From positions 9,437 to 18,871 of the forward strand of contig MGNS01000104.1 of the NCBI GenBank assembly GCA_001795165.1: a DNA stretch of 9,435 nt, written 5' to 3'. Under the pieces are notes generated by a model. The model was not told the DNA's origin. It did not search any database and worked only from the letters and a program-made list of their open reading frames with translations. Source of the DNA: Chloroflexi bacterium RBG_16_57_11. GTDB taxonomy: Bacteria; Chloroflexota; Anaerolineae; Anaerolineales; UBA4823. The position numbers and the translations under genes were made by a program. The first letter of the stretch is position 1. Each line of letters begins with the position of its first letter. Positions 1 to 8,624 of the stretch are shown one piece after another.

Positions 1-1187
<1,187 letters not shown>

Positions 1188-1213
1188 GTGCAGGCCAAGG
1201 TCCACGAGAAAGC

Positions 1214-1219
1214 AAGGAG
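1214..1219 (+). promoter_or_regulatory. Ribosome binding site of ilvN
   Basis: AAGGAG lies 6 nt before the ATG at 1226. It fixes the ilvN start: the frame is open upstream to 773 inside ilvB, but the ACT domain begins directly after this ATG. Confidence 0.85.
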
Positions 1220-1225
1220 AGAGAA

Positions 1226-1768
1226 ATGCAACACACCTTAGTAGCCCTTGTAGAAGATAAACCCGGCGTGCTGAACCGCGTATCTTCGCTGTTTCGCCGC
1301 CGGGCGTTCAACATCGAATCGCTGACGGTGGGCCATACCGCCGAGCCAGGGATCTCGCGCATGACCATCGTCGTGGATAGCGACGACCTGAGCGTCGAGC
1401 GGCTGACCGCCTACCTGTATAAGCTGGTCAACGTAATCCAGGTGCACGACCTGACAGAACAGCCGGCCGTCAGCCGCGACCTGGCGATGATCAAGGTCAA
1501 CGCCACTCCGGAAACGCGCACCCACATCATGCAGACCGTGGACGTTTTCCGGGCGCGCATCGTGGATGTGACCAACAACTCCTTCATCATCGAAGTAACC
1601 GGCGATGAGGCGAAAATCGAAGGCCTGGTAGAAGTGCTCAAGCCGCTGGGGATCATCGAAATGGTGCGCACCGGCGTCGTGGCAATGGCGCGCGGCAGCT
1701 CCCCAATAACCTATACAAACGGCAACGGCAACAACAACGGTCACTACACCCCGGCGATGGCAGATTAG
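1226..1768 (+). CDS. ilvN: Acetolactate synthase small, regulatory subunit
   Basis: This 180-residue protein activates the IlvB catalytic subunit and is the usual site of valine feedback inhibition. It has an N-terminal ACT domain (about residues 3-78, starting HTLVALVEDKPGVLNRV) and a C-terminal ALS small-subunit domain (about 84-156, ending VRTGVVAMARG). Gly14 and Asn29 fall at the same positions as the valine-binding residues of E. coli IlvH, so I infer valine sensitivity. The enterobacterial small subunits IlvM and IlvN are much shorter; the length here fits the IlvH-like class. Residues 157-180 form an extra tail rich in Asn and Gly that shorter family members lack. The start is set by the AAGGAG ribosome binding site. 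It lies 38 nt after ilvB and 43 nt before ilvC. Confidence 0.96.
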   Translation: MQHTLVALVEDKPGVLNRVSSLFRRRAFNIESLTVGHTAEPGISRMTIVVDSDDLSVERLTAYLYKLVNVIQVHDLTEQPAVSRDLAMIKVNATPETRTHIMQTVDVFRARIVDVTNNSFIIEVTGDEAKIEGLVEVLKPLGIIEMVRTGVVAMARGSSPITYTNGNGNNNGHYTPAMAD

Positions 1769-1795
1769 CTGCCGGCAATTAATCAAAGAATCCAC

Positions 1796-1800
1796 AGGAG
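1796..1800 (+). promoter_or_regulatory. Ribosome binding site of ilvC
   Basis: AGGAG lies 11 nt before the ATG at 1812, a rather long spacing. A second purine stretch (GAGAG, 1807-1811) directly abuts the start. No other start codon in frame fits the conserved N-terminus better. Confidence 0.6.
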
Positions 1801-1811
1801 CGAATTGAGAG

Positions 1812-2864
1812 ATGGCAACCTTGAATTTTGGTGGAGTGGAAGAAGAAGTCACCACGCGTGAGGAGTTCCCGTTAGAGAGAGCGCGCCAGGTGTTGAAGGA
1901 CGAGACCGTAGCGGTGCTGGGTTATGGCGTGCAGGGACCGGCGCAGGCGCTCAACCTGCGCGATAACGACATCCGGGTGCTCGTCGGGCAGAAGCCCGGC
2001 GGCAAAACATGGGAAAAGGCGCTCAAAGATGGCTGGGTGCCGGGCGAGACCCTGTTCCCGCTGGAGGAAGCCGCCGAGCGAGGTACGGTGGTCCAGTACC
2101 TGATTTCGGATGCCGGACAGAAGCTGATGTGGCCGCAAATCAAGCCACACCTGAGGGCAGGCGATGCGTTGTATTTTTCCCACGGCTTTGCTATTGTGTA
2201 CAATGACCAGACCGGCGTCGTCCCGCCGGAGTATGTAGACGTGATGCTGGTGGCCCCCAAAGGCTCTGGCACCAGCGTGCGGGCCAACTTCCTGAACGGT
2301 AGTGGGATCAACAGCAGCTATGCCGTCGAGCAGGACTACACCGGGCGGGCGGTAGAGCGCACGCTAGCCTTGGGTATCGCCATCGGCTCCGGCTACCTTT
2401 TCCCAACCACCTTTGCCAAAGAGGTGCACAGCGACCTGATGGGCGAGCGTGGTGTGCTGATGGGCGCGCTGGCGGGTCTAATGGAGGCCCAATATAACAC
2501 GCTGCGCCGGCACGGGCACTCGCCCAGCGAAGCCTTCAACGAAACGGTAGAGGAGCTAACCCAGAGCCTGATCCGCCTGGTGGCGCAGAACGGGATGGAT
2601 TGGATGTACGCCAATTGCAGCACCACCGCGCAACGTGGCGCGCTGGACTGGCGGCACGAATTTCGCAAAGTGACCGAGCCGGTCTTCGAGCGGCTTTACC
2701 AGTGCGTCCTCTCCGGCGAGGAGACGCGCACCGTCCTGAGGGCAAACAGCGCCGCCGATTACAAGGAGAAGCTCACCGCCGAGCTCGAGGCGATGGGCAA
2801 CTCGGAAATGTGGCAGACGGGCAAGGTGGTGCGCTCGCTGCGCCCAGAAAACTGGAAGCAATAG
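1812..2864 (+). CDS. ilvC: Ketol-acid reductoisomerase (NADP+), yeast/Bacteroidetes-like form
   Basis: The enzyme isomerises and reduces 2-acetolactate to 2,3-dihydroxyisovalerate, and the ethyl homologue on the isoleucine branch. The product has 350 residues. The Rossmann domain shows GYGVQG (37-42) followed by a cofactor loop GQKPGGKTWEKA (59-70), which lacks the acidic residues expected of an NADH enzyme, so NADPH use is likely. HGF (124-126) holds the family's catalytic His. The C-terminal helical domain offers metal ligands Asp208 and Glu212 (SDLMGERG) and the Glu cluster of FNETVEELTQS (242-252). The wording of the motifs (NFGGVEEEV, INSSYAV, HSPSEAFNETVEE, CSTTAQRGALDW, RSLRPEN) matches what I recall of yeast Ilv5 and Bacteroidetes enzymes, not the common ~330-residue class I bacterial form or the ~490-residue E. 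coli class II form. The gene lies between ilvN and leuA, as expected for its role. Confidence 0.96.
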   Translation: MATLNFGGVEEEVTTREEFPLERARQVLKDETVAVLGYGVQGPAQALNLRDNDIRVLVGQKPGGKTWEKALKDGWVPGETLFPLEEAAERGTVVQYLISDAGQKLMWPQIKPHLRAGDALYFSHGFAIVYNDQTGVVPPEYVDVMLVAPKGSGTSVRANFLNGSGINSSYAVEQDYTGRAVERTLALGIAIGSGYLFPTTFAKEVHSDLMGERGVLMGALAGLMEAQYNTLRRHGHSPSEAFNETVEELTQSLIRLVAQNGMDWMYANCSTTAQRGALDWRHEFRKVTEPVFERLYQCVLSGEETRTVLRANSAADYKEKLTAELEAMGNSEMWQTGKVVRSLRPENWKQ

Positions 2865-2937
2865 ACAAATTACCGGTATCCAAGATTTTAGCAATAACCT
2901 CGGATATCCATATCCAATGACAAACAGGAGGCTGACA
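2865..2937. other. ilvC-leuA intergenic gap
   Basis: These 73 nt are visibly more AT-rich than the flanking genes. They hold CGGTATCC (2874-2881) and CGGATATCC (2901-2909), two similar words 27 nt apart; the second contains the perfect palindrome GGATATCC (2902-2909). No convincing -35/-10 pair or terminator hairpin with a T-run is seen. It may be a plain operon spacer or carry a weak internal promoter. Confidence 0.35.
2926..2931 (+). promoter_or_regulatory. Ribosome binding site of leuA; sets a GTG start
   Basis: A full AGGAGG consensus lies 6 nt before GTG 2938. The in-frame ATG at 2917 has no purine-rich site upstream and would put this very site inside the coding sequence, so the GTG is preferred. 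Confidence 0.8.
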
Positions 2938-4560
2938 GTGGAATCCTACGTGCGAATTTTCGACACCACGCTACGCGATGGCGAGCAATCCCCCGGCGCA
3001 ACCATGACCAGCGCCGAAAAGCTCGAGGTGGCCCGCTCGCTTGCCAGGTTGGGGGTCGATATCATCGAGGCGGGCTTCCCTGCAGCTTCCCCAGATGACC
3101 TGGAAGCTGTGCGCCGCATCGCCATTGAAGTAGGCAACCCGACAGATGGCACTCGCCCTGCGGTGATCTGCGGATTGGCCCGCACCACGCGCAGCGATAT
3201 CGATAAGGCCTGGGAAGCCGTGCAACCGGCGGCGTTCCCCAGAATCCACACATTCCTGGCGACCTCCGAGATTCACATGCAGCACAAGCTGCGCATGAGC
3301 CGTGAGCAGGTGGTCGAGCGGGTGCGCGAGATGGTGGGATACGCCCGCAGCCTGTGCGCGGATGTCGAATTCAGCCCGGAAGACGCCGGGCGCAGCGACC
3401 CCGAATTTTTATACTACGTCCTGGGAGAGGCGATCCAGGCCGGGGCGACCACCTTGAACATCCCGGACACCGTCGGCTACACGCTGCCGGATGAGTTCGG
3501 CGCCCTCATCGCCGGGATCCTTCGCAACACCCCAGGTGTGGAGCGCTGCATTGTTTCGGTGCACTGCCATAATGACCTGGGGCTGGCCACGGCGAACACC
3601 CTGGTCGGGCTGCAGGCCGGGGCGCGCCAGGCCGAGGTAACCATCAACGGCATTGGAGAGCGGGCCGGGAACACTGCGCTGGAAGAGGTCGTGATGGCGC
3701 TGCACACCCGCCCGATGAATTTCAACCTCACCACCGGGATCGACACGACGCAGATCACACGGGTGAGCAAGCTGGTGAGCAACTATACGAGCATCGTCGT
3801 CCAGCCCAACAAAGCCATCGTCGGGGCAAACGCTTTCGCCCACGAGGCAGGCATCCACCAGGACGGCATGCTCAAGCACAACCAGACCTATGAGATCATG
3901 CGACCCGAGACGGTCGGCGCCTCACGCAGCAAGCTGATCCTGGGCAAGCATTCCGGGCGGCATGCCTTGAAAGCGCGCCTGATCTCGCTGGGCTTTGGCT
4001 TGAATGAAGCCGAAATCGACCAGCTATTCGAGCGCTTCAAGGCCCTGGCGGATAAGAAAAAGACCATCACCGACGCCGATATCGAAGCCCTGGTTTCGGA
4101 TGAGCTGTACCAGCCGCGCGAGCTGTTCACCCTGGACGGCTTGCAGGTAGCCTGCGGGACGATGGGGATGCCCACCGCCACGGTGCGGCTGCGCGACCCA
4201 CAGGGAAGCCTGCACATCCAGGCCTGCGTGGGCACCGGACCGGTGGATGCGGCTTATAAAGCCATCGACGCCGTCATCCAGGCGCCGAACATGCTGGAGG
4301 AGTTCGTCGTGCATGCGGTGACCGAGGGTATCGACGCTCTGGGTGAGGTCACCGTGCGGATCAAGAGCGAAAATCCCGGCGTGGCGCTGGACGCGCAGAA
4401 AGAAGTCGACCAACCGAGGACTTATGGCGGTTACGGCGCCGATACCGATATCGTCGTCGCCAGCGTTAAGGCGTACCTGGCGGCGATTAATAAGATGCTG
4501 ATCGCCAACGGCCAATATGGGCCGATTGAAATGGCTGCCACCCAAACTGTAGCGATGTGA
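2938..4560 (+). CDS. leuA: 2-isopropylmalate synthase
   Basis: The enzyme condenses 2-oxoisovalerate with acetyl-CoA to 2-isopropylmalate, the committed step of leucine synthesis. The chosen GTG start gives 540 residues, close to the usual 510-560. The DRE-TIM barrel starts at once: FDTTLRDGEQSPG, with Arg13-Asp14 catalytic. Metal ligands His209 and His211 (VHCHND) and the GERAGN motif with Asn245 follow, then HEAGIHQDGMLK. Residues from about 390 to 530 form the C-terminal LeuA dimerisation/allosteric domain (GTGPVDAAYKAID and GEVTVRIK), which in characterised enzymes binds leucine for feedback inhibition. EAGFPAASPDD marks it as LeuA and distinguishes it from the cimA paralogue downstream. 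An ATG at 2917 would add seven residues but has no ribosome binding site. Confidence 0.95.
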   Translation: MESYVRIFDTTLRDGEQSPGATMTSAEKLEVARSLARLGVDIIEAGFPAASPDDLEAVRRIAIEVGNPTDGTRPAVICGLARTTRSDIDKAWEAVQPAAFPRIHTFLATSEIHMQHKLRMSREQVVERVREMVGYARSLCADVEFSPEDAGRSDPEFLYYVLGEAIQAGATTLNIPDTVGYTLPDEFGALIAGILRNTPGVERCIVSVHCHNDLGLATANTLVGLQAGARQAEVTINGIGERAGNTALEEVVMALHTRPMNFNLTTGIDTTQITRVSKLVSNYTSIVVQPNKAIVGANAFAHEAGIHQDGMLKHNQTYEIMRPETVGASRSKLILGKHSGRHALKARLISLGFGLNEAEIDQLFERFKALADKKKTITDADIEALVSDELYQPRELFTLDGLQVACGTMGMPTATVRLRDPQGSLHIQACVGTGPVDAAYKAIDAVIQAPNMLEEFVVHAVTEGIDALGEVTVRIKSENPGVALDAQKEVDQPRTYGGYGADTDIVVASVKAYLAAINKMLIANGQYGPIEMAATQTVAM

Positions 4561-4570
4561 CCCACACCAC

Positions 4571-4576
4571 AAGGAG
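4571..4576 (+). promoter_or_regulatory. Ribosome binding site of the small gene before leuC
   Basis: AAGGAG lies 6 nt before ATG 4583. It is as good as any site in the operon. It is the only strong ribosome binding site between leuA and leuC, which argues that the small frame is really translated. Confidence 0.8.
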
Positions 4577-4582
4577 AAGATT

Positions 4583-4771
4583 ATGAAAACCAAAAAGAAC
4601 CCTAACCCCATGCTGGCCCGCTCTCCGGAGCCATTCGAAGAAGTCTGGATGTTCCCAGAGGGGTGGGACCTGTCTGAAATGAATAACAAAACTGCCAATC
4701 CTTCCCCAGAAGAGCAAGATGACCTCCAGGCAAATCAACTGCTCTTCTTCCGGTCAAAATTAAACGTATGA
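4583..4771 (+). CDS. Small protein of unknown function, coupled to leuC
   Basis: I do not recognise this 62-residue product. It is hydrophilic and proline-rich (7 Pro), with 10 acidic and 7 basic residues and no signal peptide or membrane segment. The basic N-terminus (MKTKKNPNPM) leads into a tryptophan-containing segment, PEPFEEVWMFPEGWDLSEM (about 15-33), which looks like the part under selection. The C-terminal half is Asn/Gln/Glu-rich. It has a strong ribosome binding site, lies 22 nt after leuA, and its TGA overlaps the leuC ATG as ATGA. leuC has no site of its own, so translation of this frame probably delivers ribosomes to leuC. It is not a classical leucine leader peptide: there is no run of Leu codons and no attenuator. 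It may be a small LeuCD- or LeuA-associated protein, or merely a coupling frame. Confidence 0.72.
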   Translation: MKTKKNPNPMLARSPEPFEEVWMFPEGWDLSEMNNKTANPSPEEQDDLQANQLLFFRSKLNV

Positions 4772-6198
4772 CAGCCAACAAGGCGCCAAGAACGCTGCTG
4801 GATAATATCTGGGACCGGCACGTTGTAGCCCAGGAACCCGAGGCACCGGCGGTGTTGTACATCGACTTGCACCTGGTGCACGAGGTCACCTCCCCGCAAG
4901 CCTTCAGCGGGTTGAGAAAACGCGGGCTACAGGTGCGCCGTCCGGATCGTACCTTTGCAACCATCGATCATTCGGTACCCACGCTGAGCGGACCGGCGGG
5001 CAGGCTGGCCTTTGCCGACGAGATGGCGTTGAAACAGATCAACCAGCTCGAAGAAAACTGTAGGGATTTCGGCATCCGGCTTTACGGACTGGAAGACCCC
5101 AATCAGGGGATTGTCCACGTGATCGGCCCGGAGCTGGGCTTAACCCAGCCGGGGATGACTATCGTGTGCGGCGATAGCCACACGGCGACCCACGGAGCGT
5201 TTGGCGCGCTGGCCTTTGGCATCGGAACCAGCGAGGTCGAGCACGTGCTGGCGGCACAATGCCTGCTACAGCGCAAGCCAAAAAGCTGCCAAGTGCGGGT
5301 AGATGGAGCACTCGCCTCGGGCGTGACGGCGAAAGATATCATCCTGGCAGTGATCCAGAAGACCGGCGTGGGCGGCGGGGCAGGCTATGTCTTCGAATAC
5401 AGCGGCTCTGCCATCCGGAGCCTGAGCATGGAACAGAGAATGACCCTGTGCAATATGTCTATCGAAGGGGGCGCGCGGGCGGGCATGGTGGCGCCGGACG
5501 ATACTACCTACGAATACCTGGCTGGGCGTCCCGCTGCGCCGCAAGGGGCAGACTGGGAGCGGGCCTTGGACCGCTGGAGGGAGCTGCCCACCGACGAGGG
5601 GGCGGTTTACGACCAGGTGGTATCGCTGGACGGTCCTTCCCTGGAGCCGATGATCACGTTTGGCACCAACCCCGGCATGGGCATACCGATCAGCGGGCGC
5701 ATCCCGGAAGTGGCGCAGATACCCGATCCAGATCGGAGGGCGGCGCTGGAAAAAGGGCTCAACTATATGGGCTTACAACCCGGGCAGCCGCTGCAAGGCC
5801 ACCCGATCGATGTGGTGTTCATCGGGAGCTGCACCAACGGTCGCCTGACAGATTTGCAGCTCGCCGCCAGCGTTCTCAAGGGACGCAAGGTTGCACCGGG
5901 GATACGCGTGCTGGTTGTGCCTGGCTCGCAGCAGGTGAAGCGCCGGGCCGAAACGCTCGGGCTGGATCGCATCTTCACCGAAGCCGGAGCGGAATGGCGC
6001 GAGCCGGGGTGCAGCATGTGCATCGCCATGAACGGCGACCAACTGCAGCCCGGTGAGTACGCCGTCAGCACCAGCAACCGTAACTTCGAAGGCCGGCAGG
6101 GCAAGGGCGGCAGGACGTTCCTGGCCAGCCCGCTCACCGCGGCGGCCGCCGCGGTCTCCGGTCAGATCAGCGACCCCCGCAGGTTAACCCTCCTATGA
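4768..6198 (+). CDS. leuC: 3-isopropylmalate dehydratase large subunit
   Basis: With LeuD it isomerises 2-isopropylmalate to 3-isopropylmalate. In a citramalate pathway it also turns citramalate into 3-methylmalate. The 476 residues make it a bacterial-type LeuC (E. coli 466), not the shorter archaeal/HacA form. The N-terminus TLLDNIWDRHVV is typical. CGDSHTATHGAFGALAFG (near 5167-5220) belongs to the aconitase core. The [4Fe-4S] ligands are Cys355 (IGSCTNGR), Cys415 and Cys418 (PGCSMC). The TSNRNFEGRQGKGGRTFLASP segment near the C-terminus is also typical. The ATG overlaps the stop of the small upstream gene, and the 25 nt before it are pyrimidine- and A-rich without a Shine-Dalgarno match, so translational coupling is likely. 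Its own stop overlaps the leuD start. Confidence 0.97.
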   Translation: MTANKAPRTLLDNIWDRHVVAQEPEAPAVLYIDLHLVHEVTSPQAFSGLRKRGLQVRRPDRTFATIDHSVPTLSGPAGRLAFADEMALKQINQLEENCRDFGIRLYGLEDPNQGIVHVIGPELGLTQPGMTIVCGDSHTATHGAFGALAFGIGTSEVEHVLAAQCLLQRKPKSCQVRVDGALASGVTAKDIILAVIQKTGVGGGAGYVFEYSGSAIRSLSMEQRMTLCNMSIEGGARAGMVAPDDTTYEYLAGRPAAPQGADWERALDRWRELPTDEGAVYDQVVSLDGPSLEPMITFGTNPGMGIPISGRIPEVAQIPDPDRRAALEKGLNYMGLQPGQPLQGHPIDVVFIGSCTNGRLTDLQLAASVLKGRKVAPGIRVLVVPGSQQVKRRAETLGLDRIFTEAGAEWREPGCSMCIAMNGDQLQPGEYAVSTSNRNFEGRQGKGGRTFLASPLTAAAAAVSGQISDPRRLTLL

Positions 6199-6785
6199 GC
6201 GCGTTTACGACCCTCACTTCTCGCGTGGTACCCCTGCCGGTAAACGATGTGGACACCGACCAGATCATTCCGGCGCGTTTCCTGAAGACGACCGAAAAAG
6301 CCGGTCTGGGCGCCAGCCTGTTCGCCGATTGGCGCTATCGGGAGGATGGCTGCCCCAAGCCGGATTTCGTGCTCAACCGGCCCGAGAGCCAGGGAAGGCA
6401 GATCCTGCTGGCGGGGGATAATTTCGGCTGCGGGTCTTCCCGCGAACATGCCCCTTGGGCGCTGACCGGGTACGGTTTTCGGGCGGTGATCTCGACCGCC
6501 TTTGCGGATATTTTTTACAACAACGCCTTGAAGAACGGGCTGCTGCCGGTTACGGTCAGGCCGGAGGACTACCGGCGCCTGATCGACCTGCTGGCAGAAG
6601 AGCCCCAGGCGGAGATCACGGTCGATTTGGTCCAGCAGCAGGTTTTCCTGCCGGACGGGGGTGCGATCGATTTCCCCATCGATGGTTTTGCCAGGACCTG
6701 TCTGATCAATGATGTAGATGAGCTGGGCTATTTGCTCGGCCTGGATAACAAGATCCTGGCTTACGAAAAGACTTTAGCGGTATAG
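6195..6785 (+). CDS. leuD: 3-isopropylmalate dehydratase small subunit
   Basis: This is the swivel-domain partner of LeuC; together they form isopropylmalate isomerase, and the pair probably also serves citramalate. The 196 residues match bacterial LeuD (about 200) and not the ~165-residue archaeal type. Visible motifs are NDVDTDQIIPARFLK (17-31) and GDNFGCGSSREHAPWAL (74-90), which supplies substrate-binding residues, then FADIFYNNALKNGLLPV. The ATG overlaps the leuC stop as ATGA, which supports equal synthesis of both subunits. No strong ribosome binding site precedes it. cimA follows after 18 nt. Confidence 0.97.
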   Translation: MSAFTTLTSRVVPLPVNDVDTDQIIPARFLKTTEKAGLGASLFADWRYREDGCPKPDFVLNRPESQGRQILLAGDNFGCGSSREHAPWALTGYGFRAVISTAFADIFYNNALKNGLLPVTVRPEDYRRLIDLLAEEPQAEITVDLVQQQVFLPDGGAIDFPIDGFARTCLINDVDELGYLLGLDNKILAYEKTLAV

Positions 6786-6789
6786 ATCA

Positions 6790-6795
6790 AGAGGG
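6790..6795 (+). promoter_or_regulatory. Ribosome binding site of cimA
   Basis: AGAGGG lies 8 nt before ATG 6804, consistent with the conserved N-terminus MTIQIYDTTLRDGTQ beginning there. Confidence 0.65.
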
Positions 6796-6803
6796 AAACG
6801 CCG

Positions 6804-8398
<1,595 letters not shown>

Positions 8399-8411
<13 letters not shown>

Positions 8412-8428
8412 AAGCGGGTCGAGCATTC
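8399..8428 (+). repeat. Left copy of a 30-bp imperfect direct repeat spanning the cimA stop
   Basis: This segment matches 8595-8624 at 25 of 30 positions with a constant offset of 196 bp and no gaps. It covers the last codons and stop of cimA and an ATGAAAGCG start identical to that of leuB. The differences lie at 8404, 8418, 8420, 8421 and 8423. Confidence 0.8.
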
Positions 8429-8518
8429 GATCGTGGTCAGCCGGGCGGAGGCCACCTGGGCGGAGGCCAGCCGCCCCTACGTTGTCGGTCAAAGAAATGG
8501 TTGGTCATTGGCGGGTAG
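8408..8518 (+). pseudogene. Relic leuB start cut off from its gene (36-codon remnant)
   Basis: ATG 8408 overlaps the cimA stop as ATGA, the junction type used before leuC and leuD in this operon. Its first codons read MKAGRAF, against MKADKTF for the real leuB start 196 bp downstream. The frame then runs through the repeat sequence (Gly/Pro-rich, no family resemblance) and stops at 8516-8518. I infer that this was the ancestral leuB start, or a duplicate of it, stranded by the inserted repeat. The 196-bp offset is not a multiple of three, so it cannot simply extend LeuB. Whether ribosomes still start here is unknown. Confidence 0.5.
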
Positions 8519-8584
8519 GGGCGCACGGCGTGCGTCCGGATTTGGCGCCTCCAGGGAATCCGGGCGGATGCCATCCGCCCCTAC
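8443..8584. repeat. Palindromic interspersed repeat (REP/MITE-like) between cimA and leuB
   Basis: The spacer holds the word CGCCCCTAC at 8472-8480 and 8576-8584 and its reverse complement GTAGGGGCG at 8515-8523. A 23-bp unit at 8458-8480 recurs at 8562-8584 with 21 of 23 bases equal; the 12-mer GGGCGGAGGCCA also occurs at 8443-8454. Hairpins seen are 8458-8463/8471-8476 (6 bp), 8522-8526/8530-8534 (5 bp), 8536-8542/8557-8563 (7 bp) and 8562-8569/8573-8580 (8 bp, loop GCC). The end words 8515-8523 and 8576-8584 close the 70-bp right half. There is no coding potential and no transposase. I recall GTAGGGGCG-type palindromes as common intergenic repeats in Chloroflexota and cyanobacteria. There is no T-run after 8584, so it is not an ordinary terminator. 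Confidence 0.8.
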
Positions 8585-8594
8585 AGCTCGTGCG

Positions 8595-8624
8595 GGCGGT
8601 GAGATGAAAGCGGATAAAACATTC
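8595..8624 (+). repeat. Right copy of the 30-bp imperfect direct repeat, at the leuB start
   Basis: Partner of 8399-8428. It contains GGCGGTGAG just before ATG 8604, which is also the only candidate ribosome binding site of leuB and a poor one. It could be a long target duplication or one arm of a tandem duplication that later took up the palindromic repeat. Confidence 0.8.

Noticed and set aside
2917..2937. ATG 2917 as the leuA start
   Set aside because: It has no ribosome binding site, and it would place the consensus AGGAGG inside the gene; GTG 2938 is better supported.
4024..4698. Long minus-strand open frame (224 codons) opposite leuA and the small gene
   Set aside because: It is antisense to a well-supported leuA, has no recognisable family motif, and is explained by GC-rich codon bias keeping the opposite strand open.
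4583..4771. Leucine leader peptide/attenuator before leuC
   Set aside because: Only six Leu codons are spread over 62 residues, with no run, and there is no terminator/antiterminator pair before leuC.
5259..6056. Plus-strand open frame (265 codons) inside leuC in another frame
   Set aside because: Arg/Gly-rich shadow frame without a ribosome binding site, overlapping the leuC frame, which carries the cluster cysteines.
8515..8600. Intrinsic terminator between cimA and leuB
   Set aside because: Strong GC hairpins exist, but no T-run follows 8580-8584, and the downstream gene belongs to the same pathway.
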